Positions 25,033 through 34,754 of a stretch of 64,000 nucleotides of DNA are shown piece after piece. Source of the DNA: 55-13 sp037190145 (GTDB lineage: Bacteria; Armatimonadota; Fimbriimonadia; Fimbriimonadales; Fimbriimonadaceae); NCBI GenBank assembly GCA_037190145.1, contig JBBCJU010000010.1, positions 271,259 through 335,258 on the forward strand, in the 5' to 3' direction. The notes beneath the pieces were generated by a model, which made no database searches, was not told the origin of the DNA, and saw only the letters and a list, made by a program, of their open reading frames with translations. Each line of letters begins with the position of its first letter. Position 1 is the first letter of the stretch. Made by a program: the position numbers and the translations under genes.

Positions 25033-25734
25033 ATGAAGGTTAGTGAAAAGCCTGCGGTTCTTCCAACTCTTCGCAATAGCCGCATCCTAGATGCGCTATC
25101 TGAGCAAGAGCTTTCCATCCTGTCTCAATCTTGCCGAGTCGTTCGGGCCAGCCGAGGCGAAGTGATCTGGAACAACGGTGCTAGCGTCGACTTTTTTGGG
25201 TTATCGGCGGACGGGTTTATCAAGATGGTTCGGTCCTGCGGAAGCGGGAGCGATGTCACGGTCGAGCTCATGGGACCTGGGCAAGTGTTTGGGTTGATGG
25301 GTGCAGTGACCGGTACGGGTTGTCCGCTATCTGCCTTAGCTGTCACAGATCTTTGGTATCTGAGAATCCCAAAACAAGCTTTCTTAGATATCTACGAGCG
25401 TTCCATGCCGTTAAAGGATCGATTGATCCGACGATCAGCGATGAGGCTTCACGGATTCGTAGATTTCATGGCACTTTTGTCAAATGGGAAGATTGAGGAA
25501 CGTATTGCCGCAATCCTTTTCATCCTTGCGGACTCCTATGGTGAAAGAGAAGGGAGCTACCTTCAACTGAAAGTGCCGCTTACCCGGCAAGAGATTGCGG
25601 AAATGGCGGGTACCACAGTGGAATCAGCTATCCGTACAATGAGTCGGTGGCAGAAGGAAGGTGTAATCGAAACGCAACAGCAGTTCATCACCATCCGAAA
25701 TGAGAAGCGACTAAAGGAACTTCTATCGGCGTAG
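25033..25734 (+). CDS. Crp/Fnr-family transcription regulator
   Basis: A 233-residue protein with an N-terminal cyclic-nucleotide-like effector domain (LSEQELSILSQSCRVVRASRGEVI...GPGQVFGLMGAV), a dimerisation helix and a C-terminal winged helix (VPLTRQEIAEMAGTTVESAIRTMSRWQKEGVI). The recognition helix V-E-S-A-I-R has the Glu and Arg spaced as in FNR (E-x3-R), in keeping with binding TGAT-N4-ATCA. The FNR cluster cysteines are missing, so it is not an Fe-S FNR; a DNR/NnrR-like haem-NO sensor is possible. It lies 149 nt after hmp and probably controls it. Confidence 0.9.
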   Translation: MKVSEKPAVLPTLRNSRILDALSEQELSILSQSCRVVRASRGEVIWNNGASVDFFGLSADGFIKMVRSCGSGSDVTVELMGPGQVFGLMGAVTGTGCPLSALAVTDLWYLRIPKQAFLDIYERSMPLKDRLIRRSAMRLHGFVDFMALLSNGKIEERIAAILFILADSYGEREGSYLQLKVPLTRQEIAEMAGTTVESAIRTMSRWQKEGVIETQQQFITIRNEKRLKELLSA

Positions 25735-25853
25735 AAACCGGAATAACCGCCCATTCCTAGCGAGTTGGCCTTAGGCCTCTATTGAACCACTTCCTCGGCG
25801 GAAAGTAAAATTAAAGTTTGCTGCCCTAGACCTTCGGCAGATCGGACCGTGTA

Positions 25854-27008
25854 TTGAAAACCCTGACCGCTACTTATTACGACATTTTGGGAGTTGGCCC
25901 AAGTGTCGATCAAAACACCTTAAGAAAGGCCTATCGTCGGCTTGCTCAGAAGCACCACCCCGACGTAAGTAAAGATCCTCAAGCTCACGAGAACATGGCT
26001 CGGATCAATGAGGCATTCGAGACTTTGGTGGATGCAGCAAGGCGGGCTGAGTACGATGCGCTTCTTCGAGGGGGGGGACTTGATGAGGCCGATAAGAAGC
26101 AAGATCCGCGAAAGCCGGTTGTTGTTAAGCTGAAGGCCCGTCTAAAGGCTCATTTGACCCCGGTATATGCCGTAGGTTTTTCACCCGATACGGGCAAGCT
26201 CATTTCCAGTGCATTTGATAACGAAGTGATCTGGTGGAAGGGCGAGAAGCCCGAACGGCGGTTGAAGGTCGATCATGGCGTGATCTCTGTTCTGAGAGCC
26301 TTCCCAGAAGAGAGGCTTGTTGCCGCCGGAAGTGCCGAGTCGCAAATCAGTTTCTGGCACATCAATGGTAATCGTGTTGAATCTTGGAAGGCCTCCAATG
26401 AGGAGTGGGTTTCGTGCCTTGCTATTAGCGCAGATGGCAATTCACTTGCCTGCGGGTCCTTGCACCATACTCTCTCGGTATCGAATACTCACGACGGAAG
26501 CAGTTTGTACCGGCGAGTAGAGCATGCCGATGCGGTCACGGCGGTAGCTTGGTCGGCGAATGGAAAGTATCTAGCAACAGGTTCGGCGGATGCTTCGGTG
26601 AAGATCCTTAGTGGTGGTTCTGGCACTTTGATGCAAACAATTAACCAGATTCGCTCGACCGTAACGGCTTTGGCGTTCTCCCCCGATATGCGCTACTTGG
26701 CGGTAGCCGCAGTTGATTTATCAATTCGTATCTTTAGGCTGGACGATGGTGTGATGGAGAAGATGGTTTATGGTCATACCAAGCCGATTGAATCCCTAGC
26801 TTTTCACCCTAATTCCTGGCTAATCGCAAGTGGGTCACGTGATGGAACGCTTGGACTATGGAACGCGGCTAAAGGCATCGGAAACGTACGAATTGAAGCT
26901 AGCTCGCGTCCGATTTCATGCGTCGCGTTCAGCCCGAACGGCGAACTTTTGGCCGCAGGCGGACAAGATAAGCTCGTCCGCCTGTGGGATGTAACGGCCA
27001 AAGAATAA
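25854..27008 (+). CDS. DnaJ-domain / WD40-repeat fusion protein
   Basis: A 384-residue protein. Residues 6-70 are a J domain (YYDILGV, AYRRLAQKHHPDVSKD with the HPD triad at 35-37, INEAFETLVDAARRAEYD), which stimulates Hsp70 ATPase. After a charged linker, residues ~95-384 hold about seven WD40 repeats that should close one beta-propeller (for example VTAVAWSANGKYLATGSADASVKI, ending in LVRLWDV). The pairing suggests an Hsp70 recruiter with a protein-binding propeller; the client is unknown. The start is a TTG, chosen because it leads directly into the J domain. No dnaK or grpE is nearby. Confidence 0.88.
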   Translation: MKTLTATYYDILGVGPSVDQNTLRKAYRRLAQKHHPDVSKDPQAHENMARINEAFETLVDAARRAEYDALLRGGGLDEADKKQDPRKPVVVKLKARLKAHLTPVYAVGFSPDTGKLISSAFDNEVIWWKGEKPERRLKVDHGVISVLRAFPEERLVAAGSAESQISFWHINGNRVESWKASNEEWVSCLAISADGNSLACGSLHHTLSVSNTHDGSSLYRRVEHADAVTAVAWSANGKYLATGSADASVKILSGGSGTLMQTINQIRSTVTALAFSPDMRYLAVAAVDLSIRIFRLDDGVMEKMVYGHTKPIESLAFHPNSWLIASGSRDGTLGLWNAAKGIGNVRIEASSRPISCVAFSPNGELLAAGGQDKLVRLWDVTAKE

Positions 27009-27022
27009 AAAAGAATGGGGTG

Positions 27023-27062
27023 TGCCCATGCGCAAGCCAAGTTTTGCTTTGCGCATAGGGCA
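27023..27062. terminator. Bidirectional terminator between convergent genes
   Basis: A long stem (TGCCC-ATGCGCAA paired with TTGCGCAT-A-GGGCA) with a 13-base loop lies 14 nt after the J/WD40 stop and 14 nt from the end of the convergent hydrolase gene. Confidence 0.7.
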
Positions 27063-27076
27063 TCTGCTGTCTCTTA

Positions 27077-28321
27077 CTAAGGAACAAGGGTGAGTTCAAA
27101 CTTTCGCGCTAAGGGGCGAGCGGATGCTCTAATCTTTGTGTTTAGATCATCACTTAGATCATTTGCAGCCTGGATGGCAGCTGTGCGTTTTTGCCCCTCA
27201 GCCCATCGTAGGTTGAATTCGACTTGTCGCCAGGTTTGGTACATCAAATCGGTCCTTTGGTTGACTGCGGATAGAACATTCCTCGCCTGTACGATCATTG
27301 GAGTTTCTAGCTGGGCCAAGTTAATTCCGGCTTCTAGTTGGTCTGCACTGAAGGTGCCGACGGCTTGTCCGTCAATAGTCAACGCATAGTTTCCGGCGGA
27401 AATGCCCTTTACCGTCAAATTCTGCTGATTGAGCTTTTGGTCAAAGTCACTAGACTTTAGGACCAGAGCGACGTTGGCATCTTTGCGATCTAGGGGGAAG
27501 GGTAAGCCAGAATCAGTTTGCGTCCAAGTAATTTTGTCTCCAAAGGTGAGGTTCGTGACTTGGGAGCGGAAAGCTTGTGCTCGACCAGACTGCTTGTCGA
27601 TAGTGACGTTAGAGATTACAGGAGTTGCTCCCCATGACATCAGGAGAGATTGAGCCATGATCAGGTGACCTGCTCCGCCTGGGTGAACTCGGTCCCCGAT
27701 AATTTTCGCTGATTGTGCTGCGTTCTCTGCTTTAGCCTTTTCCAACATCGCTACTACGGGGCTGTTGAAGTCCACGGAGGCAAATCCGTTTGTCTTGGCC
27801 AGGTTCTCCACATAGTCAGAATAAGTTCGCAGAACTCCGTTGTAGCCTCCTGGCCAGCCGGGATTTCGCGTTACGTCATCATAGGGAGAAGGCTTGATGA
27901 GAAAGACTCTGGCCTGAGGAGCTTCTTTCTTGAAGCGCTCGACCATGTGTTGATATCCCTTCTTGTAGGTGTCTTCAATCTCTGGCTTGGATGCTTGGTA
28001 GGACCCGTCATTCATCCCAAGCATCACAGTGATCACCGTAGGTTTTCGGGCGAAGAGATCGCGAGTAAGTCGTTCATCAATAGGGCCCATCCATCCGCCG
28101 GTCACTCTGTCTCCTCCAACTCCGGCGTTGTAGAACTTAACATCGAGGTTGGGGTACCGGAGTCGGACAAAGGCTTCTGCGTATTTAGTGTACGCACCAT
28201 TATCAGTGATGCTGTCGCCATAGAAAACCACCCGGTCTCCATTTTTGAGGGCGAGGCCAAGTTGAGCGTGGGCGGCGGTGGTGAGTATGCCAATAGCAAA
28301 CAGCAGGCAGCTTCTCTTCAT
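27077..28321 (-). CDS. Secreted SGNH/GDSL-family hydrolase
   Basis: A 414-residue protein with a signal peptide (MKRSCLLFAIGILTTAAHA). The SGNH blocks are block I GDSITDNG (Ser), block II NAGVGGDRV (Gly), block III MLGMNDGSY (Asn) and block V DRVHPGGAGH (Asp/His). These enzymes are esterases or acetyl-esterases, often on polysaccharides. After the catalytic domain comes a further ~190 residues (ALVLKSSDFDQKLNQQNLTVKG ...) with a helical end, common in this subgroup. ATG at 28321 is preferred to a GTG five codons upstream because it begins the signal peptide. The substrate is unknown. Confidence 0.9.
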   Translation of the reverse strand: MKRSCLLFAIGILTTAAHAQLGLALKNGDRVVFYGDSITDNGAYTKYAEAFVRLRYPNLDVKFYNAGVGGDRVTGGWMGPIDERLTRDLFARKPTVITVMLGMNDGSYQASKPEIEDTYKKGYQHMVERFKKEAPQARVFLIKPSPYDDVTRNPGWPGGYNGVLRTYSDYVENLAKTNGFASVDFNSPVVAMLEKAKAENAAQSAKIIGDRVHPGGAGHLIMAQSLLMSWGATPVISNVTIDKQSGRAQAFRSQVTNLTFGDKITWTQTDSGLPFPLDRKDANVALVLKSSDFDQKLNQQNLTVKGISAGNYALTIDGQAVGTFSADQLEAGINLAQLETPMIVQARNVLSAVNQRTDLMYQTWRQVEFNLRWAEGQKRTAAIQAANDLSDDLNTKIRASARPLARKFELTLVP

Positions 28322-28656
28322 GTCCGCATTTTGCACGAGTTAAGAGCAAAATGCCGCCAATCAGACCGCACCTTGTTGGTTATGTTTGTAGTCTGAGTTG
28401 CTAGGAGAGAGGTCTTTGCGAAACTGCGAACAGGAATTGAGAAGTAATGAGAGGAGTTTGATACTGAGATCATTCGTCTCAATATCCGGTGATTTGACGC
28501 ATTCTTTGGGTTCAAAAGACCTGATTCGGGTCGTCTGTTCATTAAAGTGCAGACTCGAACTAACACACTAGTTGGAGATTTACATAAATTCCTCGTTACG
28601 AACGAGCTAGTTGCACGTATCTTGTTCGATAACCAGGCTAAGAATCACCGCCGCCC
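28322..28656. other. Divergent intergenic region
   Basis: These 335 bases lie between the hydrolase and the membrane-protein/A2M operon. A CTCGTT-ACG-AACGAG hairpin is at 28592-28606, flanked by CTAGTTG direct repeats (about 28568 and 28606). TTGACG at 28493-28498 is a possible -35 box without a convincing -10. No gene is seen. Confidence 0.45.
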
Positions 28657-30066
28657 ATGAATACTGCGTTTCCCATCATTGCTCTCGCCATAGGTATTGC
28701 TTCCTTAGCGCTCACCACTGCCCCAAGCGCCAAATCGAAACCTAATCCAATTGGAGCGCTTATCCTGATCGTGTTGGCAGTCGTCGGGGGATTTGTTTGG
28801 AAGGATGGCTATGCCCAACTGCTTCCGGCTGCTCTGGCATTTGCGGGTGGTGTTGCATTAGCCACCGCTTTTTCATTTGTAGAGGGTGTGAGGCGAGCCA
28901 GCCCGGCAGCGGCTCTTGGGTTTGCAACAGGATTTGCCGGACTCACTCAGTGGCTAGACATCTCCATGCGCGTGCCGGTTCAGTTATCGTTAATTGCGGG
29001 CCTTGGACTTGGGGCTTGGGCAATTGGCGGCTTAAGAGACAAGGCAATTCCACTTTCCGCCTCGATTGCCGGATTCTCAACGGTCATCCTCGCTACCGAT
29101 TTCATGGGATTCAAGGCTTTGGAGAATGAGCCTGGCGGGATTTCCGGGACGATGTTTGGGCTGGCGGCGGCCATTGCCGCCTTGATTGCTCTATTAATGG
29201 GGCGATCGGACAAGGAAAAGGTTCACACCCCAGGCTTTGGCGGAGGTATGGCAGCGGTCATTGTCTTGTTAGGGCTTGGCTATGTTGTAGGCAGTCGTCT
29301 GGTCGAGAGTAAAGAAGCTTGGATGATTTTCGACGGTGCGGTTCTTGCGGCGGCTGTTCTCCACTGGGTGATTCGCCCGGATGCAAAGGATGATTCCTTT
29401 GCCTTCCTGATCGGAGCTGTGATCTGGATTGGCATTGCCACCCTCTCCTTCTCCTTCTATAAAGGATTTGGAATGGCGATTGCTGCTTCCGGCGCGGTGT
29501 TAACCCTGTTACTCTTAGGTAATACGCGTGCACTTCTTTCTGCTGGACCGCTACTCGGACTTACTTTCTACCGAGTGCTTCGAGAGTCTCATCCTGATGC
29601 AGTTCGTGCCCTTGATATTGGTCAGCACTACGCAGTGATTGGCCTTGCATTTGGAGTTGTCACGGCTTTGTTGCCGGGTGAATGGTTGCGTCTTCGCTCG
29701 ACTGAGTCAGGCGCGCACGCCATAGGTCGGGCTCTGTGGGGTCTGGTCTTGGCGCTCATCCCGATTGCTATGTCCGTGGTGCTGGGTGCAAAGGGCATGG
29801 TTGGTTTTGTAGCGGGACTTGGCTTTGCCGCATTTGTCGACGGTCTTCGTGGGCAAAGCAATATCTTGCCGATCCTATTGGCGAGTGCGGTATCTGCAAT
29901 CGTAGCCGTCAGTTACGGTTGGCTCCATGGTCTCCTGGACCTTACAAGAGAAGCAAAGCAGATTGCTTTCTACTGGATGGCGGGTTCAGCCCTTGTCCTT
30001 GGTGTTCTCATTGCCCTTGTTTCACGACCCGATGCCGAAAAATCTAGTTCGGAGCCTGTAGTCTAA
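28657..30066 (+). CDS. Multi-pass integral membrane protein, unknown family
   Basis: A 469-residue protein made almost entirely of hydrophobic helices (about 12-14 predicted by eye) with many small residues and few charges. Short charged loops occur near residues 185-192 (GRSDKEKVHTPG) and 243-249 (RPDAKDD). No motif points to a transporter family. The TAATG overlap with the alpha-2-macroglobulin gene implies translational coupling and perhaps a physical partnership at the membrane. The start is the first ATG; no strong Shine-Dalgarno is visible. Confidence 0.75.
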   Translation: MNTAFPIIALAIGIASLALTTAPSAKSKPNPIGALILIVLAVVGGFVWKDGYAQLLPAALAFAGGVALATAFSFVEGVRRASPAAALGFATGFAGLTQWLDISMRVPVQLSLIAGLGLGAWAIGGLRDKAIPLSASIAGFSTVILATDFMGFKALENEPGGISGTMFGLAAAIAALIALLMGRSDKEKVHTPGFGGGMAAVIVLLGLGYVVGSRLVESKEAWMIFDGAVLAAAVLHWVIRPDAKDDSFAFLIGAVIWIGIATLSFSFYKGFGMAIAASGAVLTLLLLGNTRALLSAGPLLGLTFYRVLRESHPDAVRALDIGQHYAVIGLAFGVVTALLPGEWLRLRSTESGAHAIGRALWGLVLALIPIAMSVVLGAKGMVGFVAGLGFAAFVDGLRGQSNILPILLASAVSAIVAVSYGWLHGLLDLTREAKQIAFYWMAGSALVLGVLIALVSRPDAEKSSSEPVV

Positions 30067-33000
30067 TGAAAGCTTCCATCATTCATCGTGCGGCCGCCTC
30101 CACCCGAGTGTTGGCTATTTTGACCGCCGTCGGTCTTGCGGGTGCCTTATTGTCTTTTGGCATTACCGAGGAAGTTCCGTTTGGTGGCGTGTCAGGAAAG
30201 GTTCTTTTGAGAGAGAACGGGCGAGCTATTGAGGGGGCATATATCGATATATCTCCTTATGGGGAGTCAGAGTACCAACCAGGTAGACACCGAACTCTTA
30301 AGTCCGACAAGGATGGCCAGTTCCAGATTTCGCGTCTTCAGGCGGGTGAGTATGTGGTGCACGCTTATGCAAAAGCACACCGCCTAGATAACCAACGAAT
30401 CAAGGTTACGGAAGGAAAACCGACCGTGATTGAGCTTCCGATGAAGCCAGACGCCCCCAGATTGACGATAAACGCTAGTCAAAGGGTGTTTTTGCCAACC
30501 GAGGAGCCCAATTTTCAAGCCGATGGATTTTTGCCTGAAGAGCGAATGGCAATTCAGGTTTACAAGATAAACCTACAGGAGATCGTAAAGAAGGGGAGTC
30601 TTAGTCAGTTATTGGCGGGCTTCTCTCGTTACGAACGAACGAAGGATGATCCTAGCAAGTACGGACAAAGAGTCCGTAATCTGGATCACCGAATAACTAA
30701 GCGGGATGCTGAAGGTGTGTTTGTGGAGCCGATCGTGCTCCAGCCGCTTCCGGAAGGCTTCTATTTGGTGAAATGCAAAGCGGGCAAGATTGACCAGCAT
30801 GCCTTTCTGAATGTATCGAAGATTGGCATGGTGACCAAGTCGGGCGAAAAACGCTCCATGTGCTTTGTTGCAGATTTGGAGACTGGACAGCCTATTGAGA
30901 ACGCAGCCATCGGGTTGACGGTAGATGCTGGCTTGAAACAGATTGGGATGACAGGTCCAGACGGCACACTGTCGTTGAGTCGCTCTCAAACTGATCAGCA
31001 ATTGGTCATTGCTCGAAAGAATGATTCCATTGCTGTTGTTGACTACTATGCTCGTCGTGACACTTCGGCAAACCCTGGACGTGTGTTCTTGTATTCGGAC
31101 AGACCGATCTATCGTCCAGGCGATAAAGTTGAGTTCAAGGGCATTGCCCGTACGCTCGCTGGAGTGGATTTCCAAGTTCCGGTGAGTGGAAAGGTGAATT
31201 GCGAAGTCAGGGATGGCGATGACAACTTAGTGGAGTCTTTCCAGTCCGATTTGACAACTCGTGGCACATTCTTCGGTTCCTTTACTTCTAACCGAGAAGC
31301 CAAGCCAGGGGTCTACACGTTGATTGCACGAGGTCCAGGTGGTGAAGGAAGGCTGGAAGTCCGAATCGCTTCCTATCGGAAGCCAGAGTTCAAGATCACC
31401 GTGACTCCATTGGAGGACTATTACGTCTTTGGACAGCGCGCCAAGATGCGGGTGAAGTGTGAGTACTACCATGGCGGCCCGGTGGTCGGCGCAAAGATTG
31501 ATGCCTATGTGAGCCGATCTCCAAGGTGGACTTGGCAAAGCGAAGACGGTGAAGAGTACGCCGACGAAAGCGGTTCTGGCGAAGGAATTGAGGAGATCGA
31601 GGCGACCACCAACGCTAACGGTGAAGCAGTGGTTGAGTTCGATACGCAAAGACCTGAAGAACAAACTTACGGGTCAGAAACAGACTACACCTATAGCTTG
31701 TTCGTTTCTGCTAGCGAAGGAAGTTCAGATACCGCGAAGTACTTCGATGGCGAGGGTTCAGTCAAAGTCACCCGAGGTGGATTTGATACCTCAATTGAAA
31801 CGACTGACTATCTTGGGCAGGTCGGATCTCCGGTTGAAGTTGTGATCAAAGCCACGAGCCATGAAGACGGAAAAGGTCTGGCAGGCAAGAATTTTCATAT
31901 TGTGGTGGGCGAAGAGAATTGGAGTGGTGAGCAAGTCACTCTAGAGCCCATTGAAACTCTTTCGGCTACTACGGGAGAAGATGGGGTCGCGAAACTTACC
32001 TATACACCCAGTCGGGCCGGGTCAATCGTGTTCAAGGCAGATATCGAAGATGACTTGAAAAACAAGATTGAATCCAAAGCTTATTTCTACGTAGAAGGTT
32101 CTGGAGTTCCTGCCCGTCCAGGCGGAAAGCTGTCAGTCACTCTAGATAAACGGAAGTATGAGATTGGCGATACGGCGAAGGCTCTGATTCAAACGGACAA
32201 GGCTGGAGGTTTTGCTCTTGTTACAGTGGAAGCAAATGAAGTTCTTTTCCAGAAAGTTGTGAGCCTTACCCAGTCAGTCACCGTAGTCTCGATGCAAGTT
32301 GAGAAATCATTTGCTCCCAATGCTCAGGTGTCTGTGGTCTACATGCGAGACAAACAGTTCAACGAGGCAAGCCACGCGCTCTTAATGACCTTATCTCAGC
32401 AAAAGCTGCAAGTTTCTGTGAGCCCAGATCGTGAGAAAGTGTTGCCTGGGCAGCCGGTCACCTACTCCATCACGACCAAAGATCAGGCTGGGCAACCCGT
32501 CTCTGCGGATCTCTCGTTGGGTGTAGTGGACGAGTCTATCTATGCAATTCGAAAGGACGATACGGATCCGTTTAACGGATTTTTCCCACGGCGGTACGTA
32601 TCGGTACAAACAAGCTACTCCTTCCAAGAGATTTTCCTTGATGGTGGAGACAAGGGTGCGGGGAATGTTCCCATCCGGTCCAACTTCATGGACACGGCCT
32701 ATTGGAATCCAAAAATTCAAACGGATGCCAACGGAGAGGCTTCAGTAACCGTTTCTCTGCCCGACAACTTGACAACTTGGCGAGCCACGGTGCTAGGGGT
32801 TACCGATAGCACAGCGGTCGGTATGGCAACCGAGACGGTGGTGGCCAGCAAACCATTGATGATTCGACTCCAGGTGCCCCAGTACATGGTGGTGCAAGAC
32901 GAGCAAAAGTTCTCAGCGACTGTTCAGAACGATACGGGGCAAGCTGCCGATGTTCGAGTAGGAATCACCGTCAATGGACTAAAGATTGATGGGGCCACCT

Positions 33001-34754
33001 CGCAGAATGTTCGTGTAGAACCTGGCAAACCGCGTGTCGTTGTTTGGACAGGAACGGCGGTCACCTCGGGCAAAGCTGAAATCACCGCCACGGCCGAGAT
33101 TTCGGGCGGAGCTAACGATGGAGTGAAGCAGACGTTTGAAGTGAAGCCTCATGGACGAGATTTCCAGGAGTTGCAGGCTGGAATGGCGCGAGGCGTGGTG
33201 GATTTCGATGTGACCGTCAGGGAGGGGGCTGATCCCAACTCTGGCCGCTTAGTCCTCAAACTGAGTCCATCAATTGCGACAACGATGATCCAGTCGCTAG
33301 ACGGACTGGTCCAATTCCCTTATGGCTGCGTCGAGCAAACAATGAGCCGATTCTTGCCCGCGATTCTGGTGGACCAGGCTTTGGGTGAAACGGGGCTGGT
33401 TCGCCCAGATCTGAGGGCGAAAGTTCCAGGTATTGCCAAGGAAGGACTTGCTCGTCTTGCCAAGATGCAGCACAACGATGGCGGATGGGGTTGGTGGGAG
33501 TATGACGAGTCGGATCCCTTCATGACGGCACTCGTCTTGGATGGCCTTCAACGGGCCAAGGCCGCCGGCTTTAAGATCAATGAGTCGATGCTAAACCGAG
33601 GTCTGGCTTGGGCAGAGACAAAGATGACCGAGGAAGTCGCAAAGACTTATCGTCAACGTGATCTGGTTTATCTTTACTACGCTTTAGCGGCCAACGGTAA
33701 AACCGCCGCGGCGAAGCCGGCTCTGAAGCTGAACTATGAGAAGGCGGGTTCCTCGGACCTAGCTTTGGGGGCTCTTACGGTCAACCTGCTAGGCAATAAG
33801 GAGTTGAGCGCGAAGCTTTTAGGACAGTTGAAAGCGAAGGCGAATGTCACACCGCAGACCTCAAACTGGCCGAATGATGAATACGCATGGGGACAAGAAA
33901 GTACAGCTCTTGCTTTGAGTGCGCTTGTAAAACTGGATCCGAATAGTGAGTTGGTTGGTAAGACGATCCGCTATCTGATGCAAGCTCGCAGAGGAGAATA
34001 CTGGTTCAGTACGCGTGATACGGCTTATGTATTGATTGGGATGACTTCCTATCTCAAGCAAACCAAGGAGCTGGCTAATCTAAACGGTTCGTTTACGGTT
34101 GCAGTGAACGGAAAGGATGTTCAAACGATAACGTTTGATCAAAACTCCTTATTCCAGCCAGATATGCAGCTCACTGTTCCTATGAGCGATCTGCAGGTTG
34201 GTAAGAACAACGTGAAGATCACCCAGGCAGGAAATGCAGTTTGTTACTATTCTGCGGACCTGAAGCAGGTGGTATCGGATAAGGCTCTTGGCACCGTTGT
34301 AGATAGCAATGATCTGAAGGTTGAGCGAACCTACTACCGAATGGAAGCTCGCCGTCAAGATGATGGCACCATGGCATTCCGTGCCTCGGATCGTCCAGTA
34401 GATCGAGTGAATTCAGGCGACGTTATCAAGGTGGTCTTAAAGGTCACATCGGGACGTGAGCGAGAGTTTGTTATGCTCGAAGATCCTGTCCCAAGCAACT
34501 GTCGAGTGACCGAACGGGACGAAATCTTTGAGGATGAACAATGGGGTTGGTGGTGGGCCCGCACGGTGGTGTTAGATGATCGTGTGTCCTTCTTTGCCCG
34601 AACCCTGACGAAGGGGGAAAACGAGTTTAGCTACATCATGCGTGCGGAGTCTGCGGGCAAGTCAAATGCTTTGCCTTCTCGCATTGGCAACATGTATGAT
34701 CCTGACGACTACGGCTCCAATGCTGAGGCTCCGTTGGAAGTGAGGGCGAAGTGA
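30066..34754 (+). CDS. Bacterial alpha-2-macroglobulin with thioester
   Basis: A 1562-residue protein. An N-terminal hydrophobic segment (about 15-33) anchors or exports it. A carboxypeptidase-regulatory-like beta domain follows (GGVSGKVLLRENGRAIEGAYIDIS), then MG domains, including the MG2 start LYSDRPIYRPGDKVEFKGIAR, and the bait region. The thioester motif Cys1088-V-E-Gln1091 in YGCVEQTMSRF begins the thioester domain, with helical repeats to about 1390 and a receptor-binding-like end. Such proteins trap proteases by covalent capture. There is no lipobox cysteine and no pbpC partner, unlike E. coli YfhM. It is coupled to the genes on both sides by overlaps. Confidence 0.93.
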   Translation: MKASIIHRAAASTRVLAILTAVGLAGALLSFGITEEVPFGGVSGKVLLRENGRAIEGAYIDISPYGESEYQPGRHRTLKSDKDGQFQISRLQAGEYVVHAYAKAHRLDNQRIKVTEGKPTVIELPMKPDAPRLTINASQRVFLPTEEPNFQADGFLPEERMAIQVYKINLQEIVKKGSLSQLLAGFSRYERTKDDPSKYGQRVRNLDHRITKRDAEGVFVEPIVLQPLPEGFYLVKCKAGKIDQHAFLNVSKIGMVTKSGEKRSMCFVADLETGQPIENAAIGLTVDAGLKQIGMTGPDGTLSLSRSQTDQQLVIARKNDSIAVVDYYARRDTSANPGRVFLYSDRPIYRPGDKVEFKGIARTLAGVDFQVPVSGKVNCEVRDGDDNLVESFQSDLTTRGTFFGSFTSNREAKPGVYTLIARGPGGEGRLEVRIASYRKPEFKITVTPLEDYYVFGQRAKMRVKCEYYHGGPVVGAKIDAYVSRSPRWTWQSEDGEEYADESGSGEGIEEIEATTNANGEAVVEFDTQRPEEQTYGSETDYTYSLFVSASEGSSDTAKYFDGEGSVKVTRGGFDTSIETTDYLGQVGSPVEVVIKATSHEDGKGLAGKNFHIVVGEENWSGEQVTLEPIETLSATTGEDGVAKLTYTPSRAGSIVFKADIEDDLKNKIESKAYFYVEGSGVPARPGGKLSVTLDKRKYEIGDTAKALIQTDKAGGFALVTVEANEVLFQKVVSLTQSVTVVSMQVEKSFAPNAQVSVVYMRDKQFNEASHALLMTLSQQKLQVSVSPDREKVLPGQPVTYSITTKDQAGQPVSADLSLGVVDESIYAIRKDDTDPFNGFFPRRYVSVQTSYSFQEIFLDGGDKGAGNVPIRSNFMDTAYWNPKIQTDANGEASVTVSLPDNLTTWRATVLGVTDSTAVGMATETVVASKPLMIRLQVPQYMVVQDEQKFSATVQNDTGQAADVRVGITVNGLKIDGATSQNVRVEPGKPRVVVWTGTAVTSGKAEITATAEISGGANDGVKQTFEVKPHGRDFQELQAGMARGVVDFDVTVREGADPNSGRLVLKLSPSIATTMIQSLDGLVQFPYGCVEQTMSRFLPAILVDQALGETGLVRPDLRAKVPGIAKEGLARLAKMQHNDGGWGWWEYDESDPFMTALVLDGLQRAKAAGFKINESMLNRGLAWAETKMTEEVAKTYRQRDLVYLYYALAANGKTAAAKPALKLNYEKAGSSDLALGALTVNLLGNKELSAKLLGQLKAKANVTPQTSNWPNDEYAWGQESTALALSALVKLDPNSELVGKTIRYLMQARRGEYWFSTRDTAYVLIGMTSYLKQTKELANLNGSFTVAVNGKDVQTITFDQNSLFQPDMQLTVPMSDLQVGKNNVKITQAGNAVCYYSADLKQVVSDKALGTVVDSNDLKVERTYYRMEARRQDDGTMAFRASDRPVDRVNSGDVIKVVLKVTSGREREFVMLEDPVPSNCRVTERDEIFEDEQWGWWWARTVVLDDRVSFFARTLTKGENEFSYIMRAESAGKSNALPSRIGNMYDPDDYGSNAEAPLEVRAK

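Noticed and set aside
27713..28396. 227-codon frame antisense to the SGNH hydrolase
   Set aside because: It mirrors a clearly coding gene with signal peptide and catalytic blocks, and has no recognisable motif itself.
30609..31175. 188-codon frame antisense to alpha-2-macroglobulin
   Set aside because: Inside a certain gene, no start signal and no motif.
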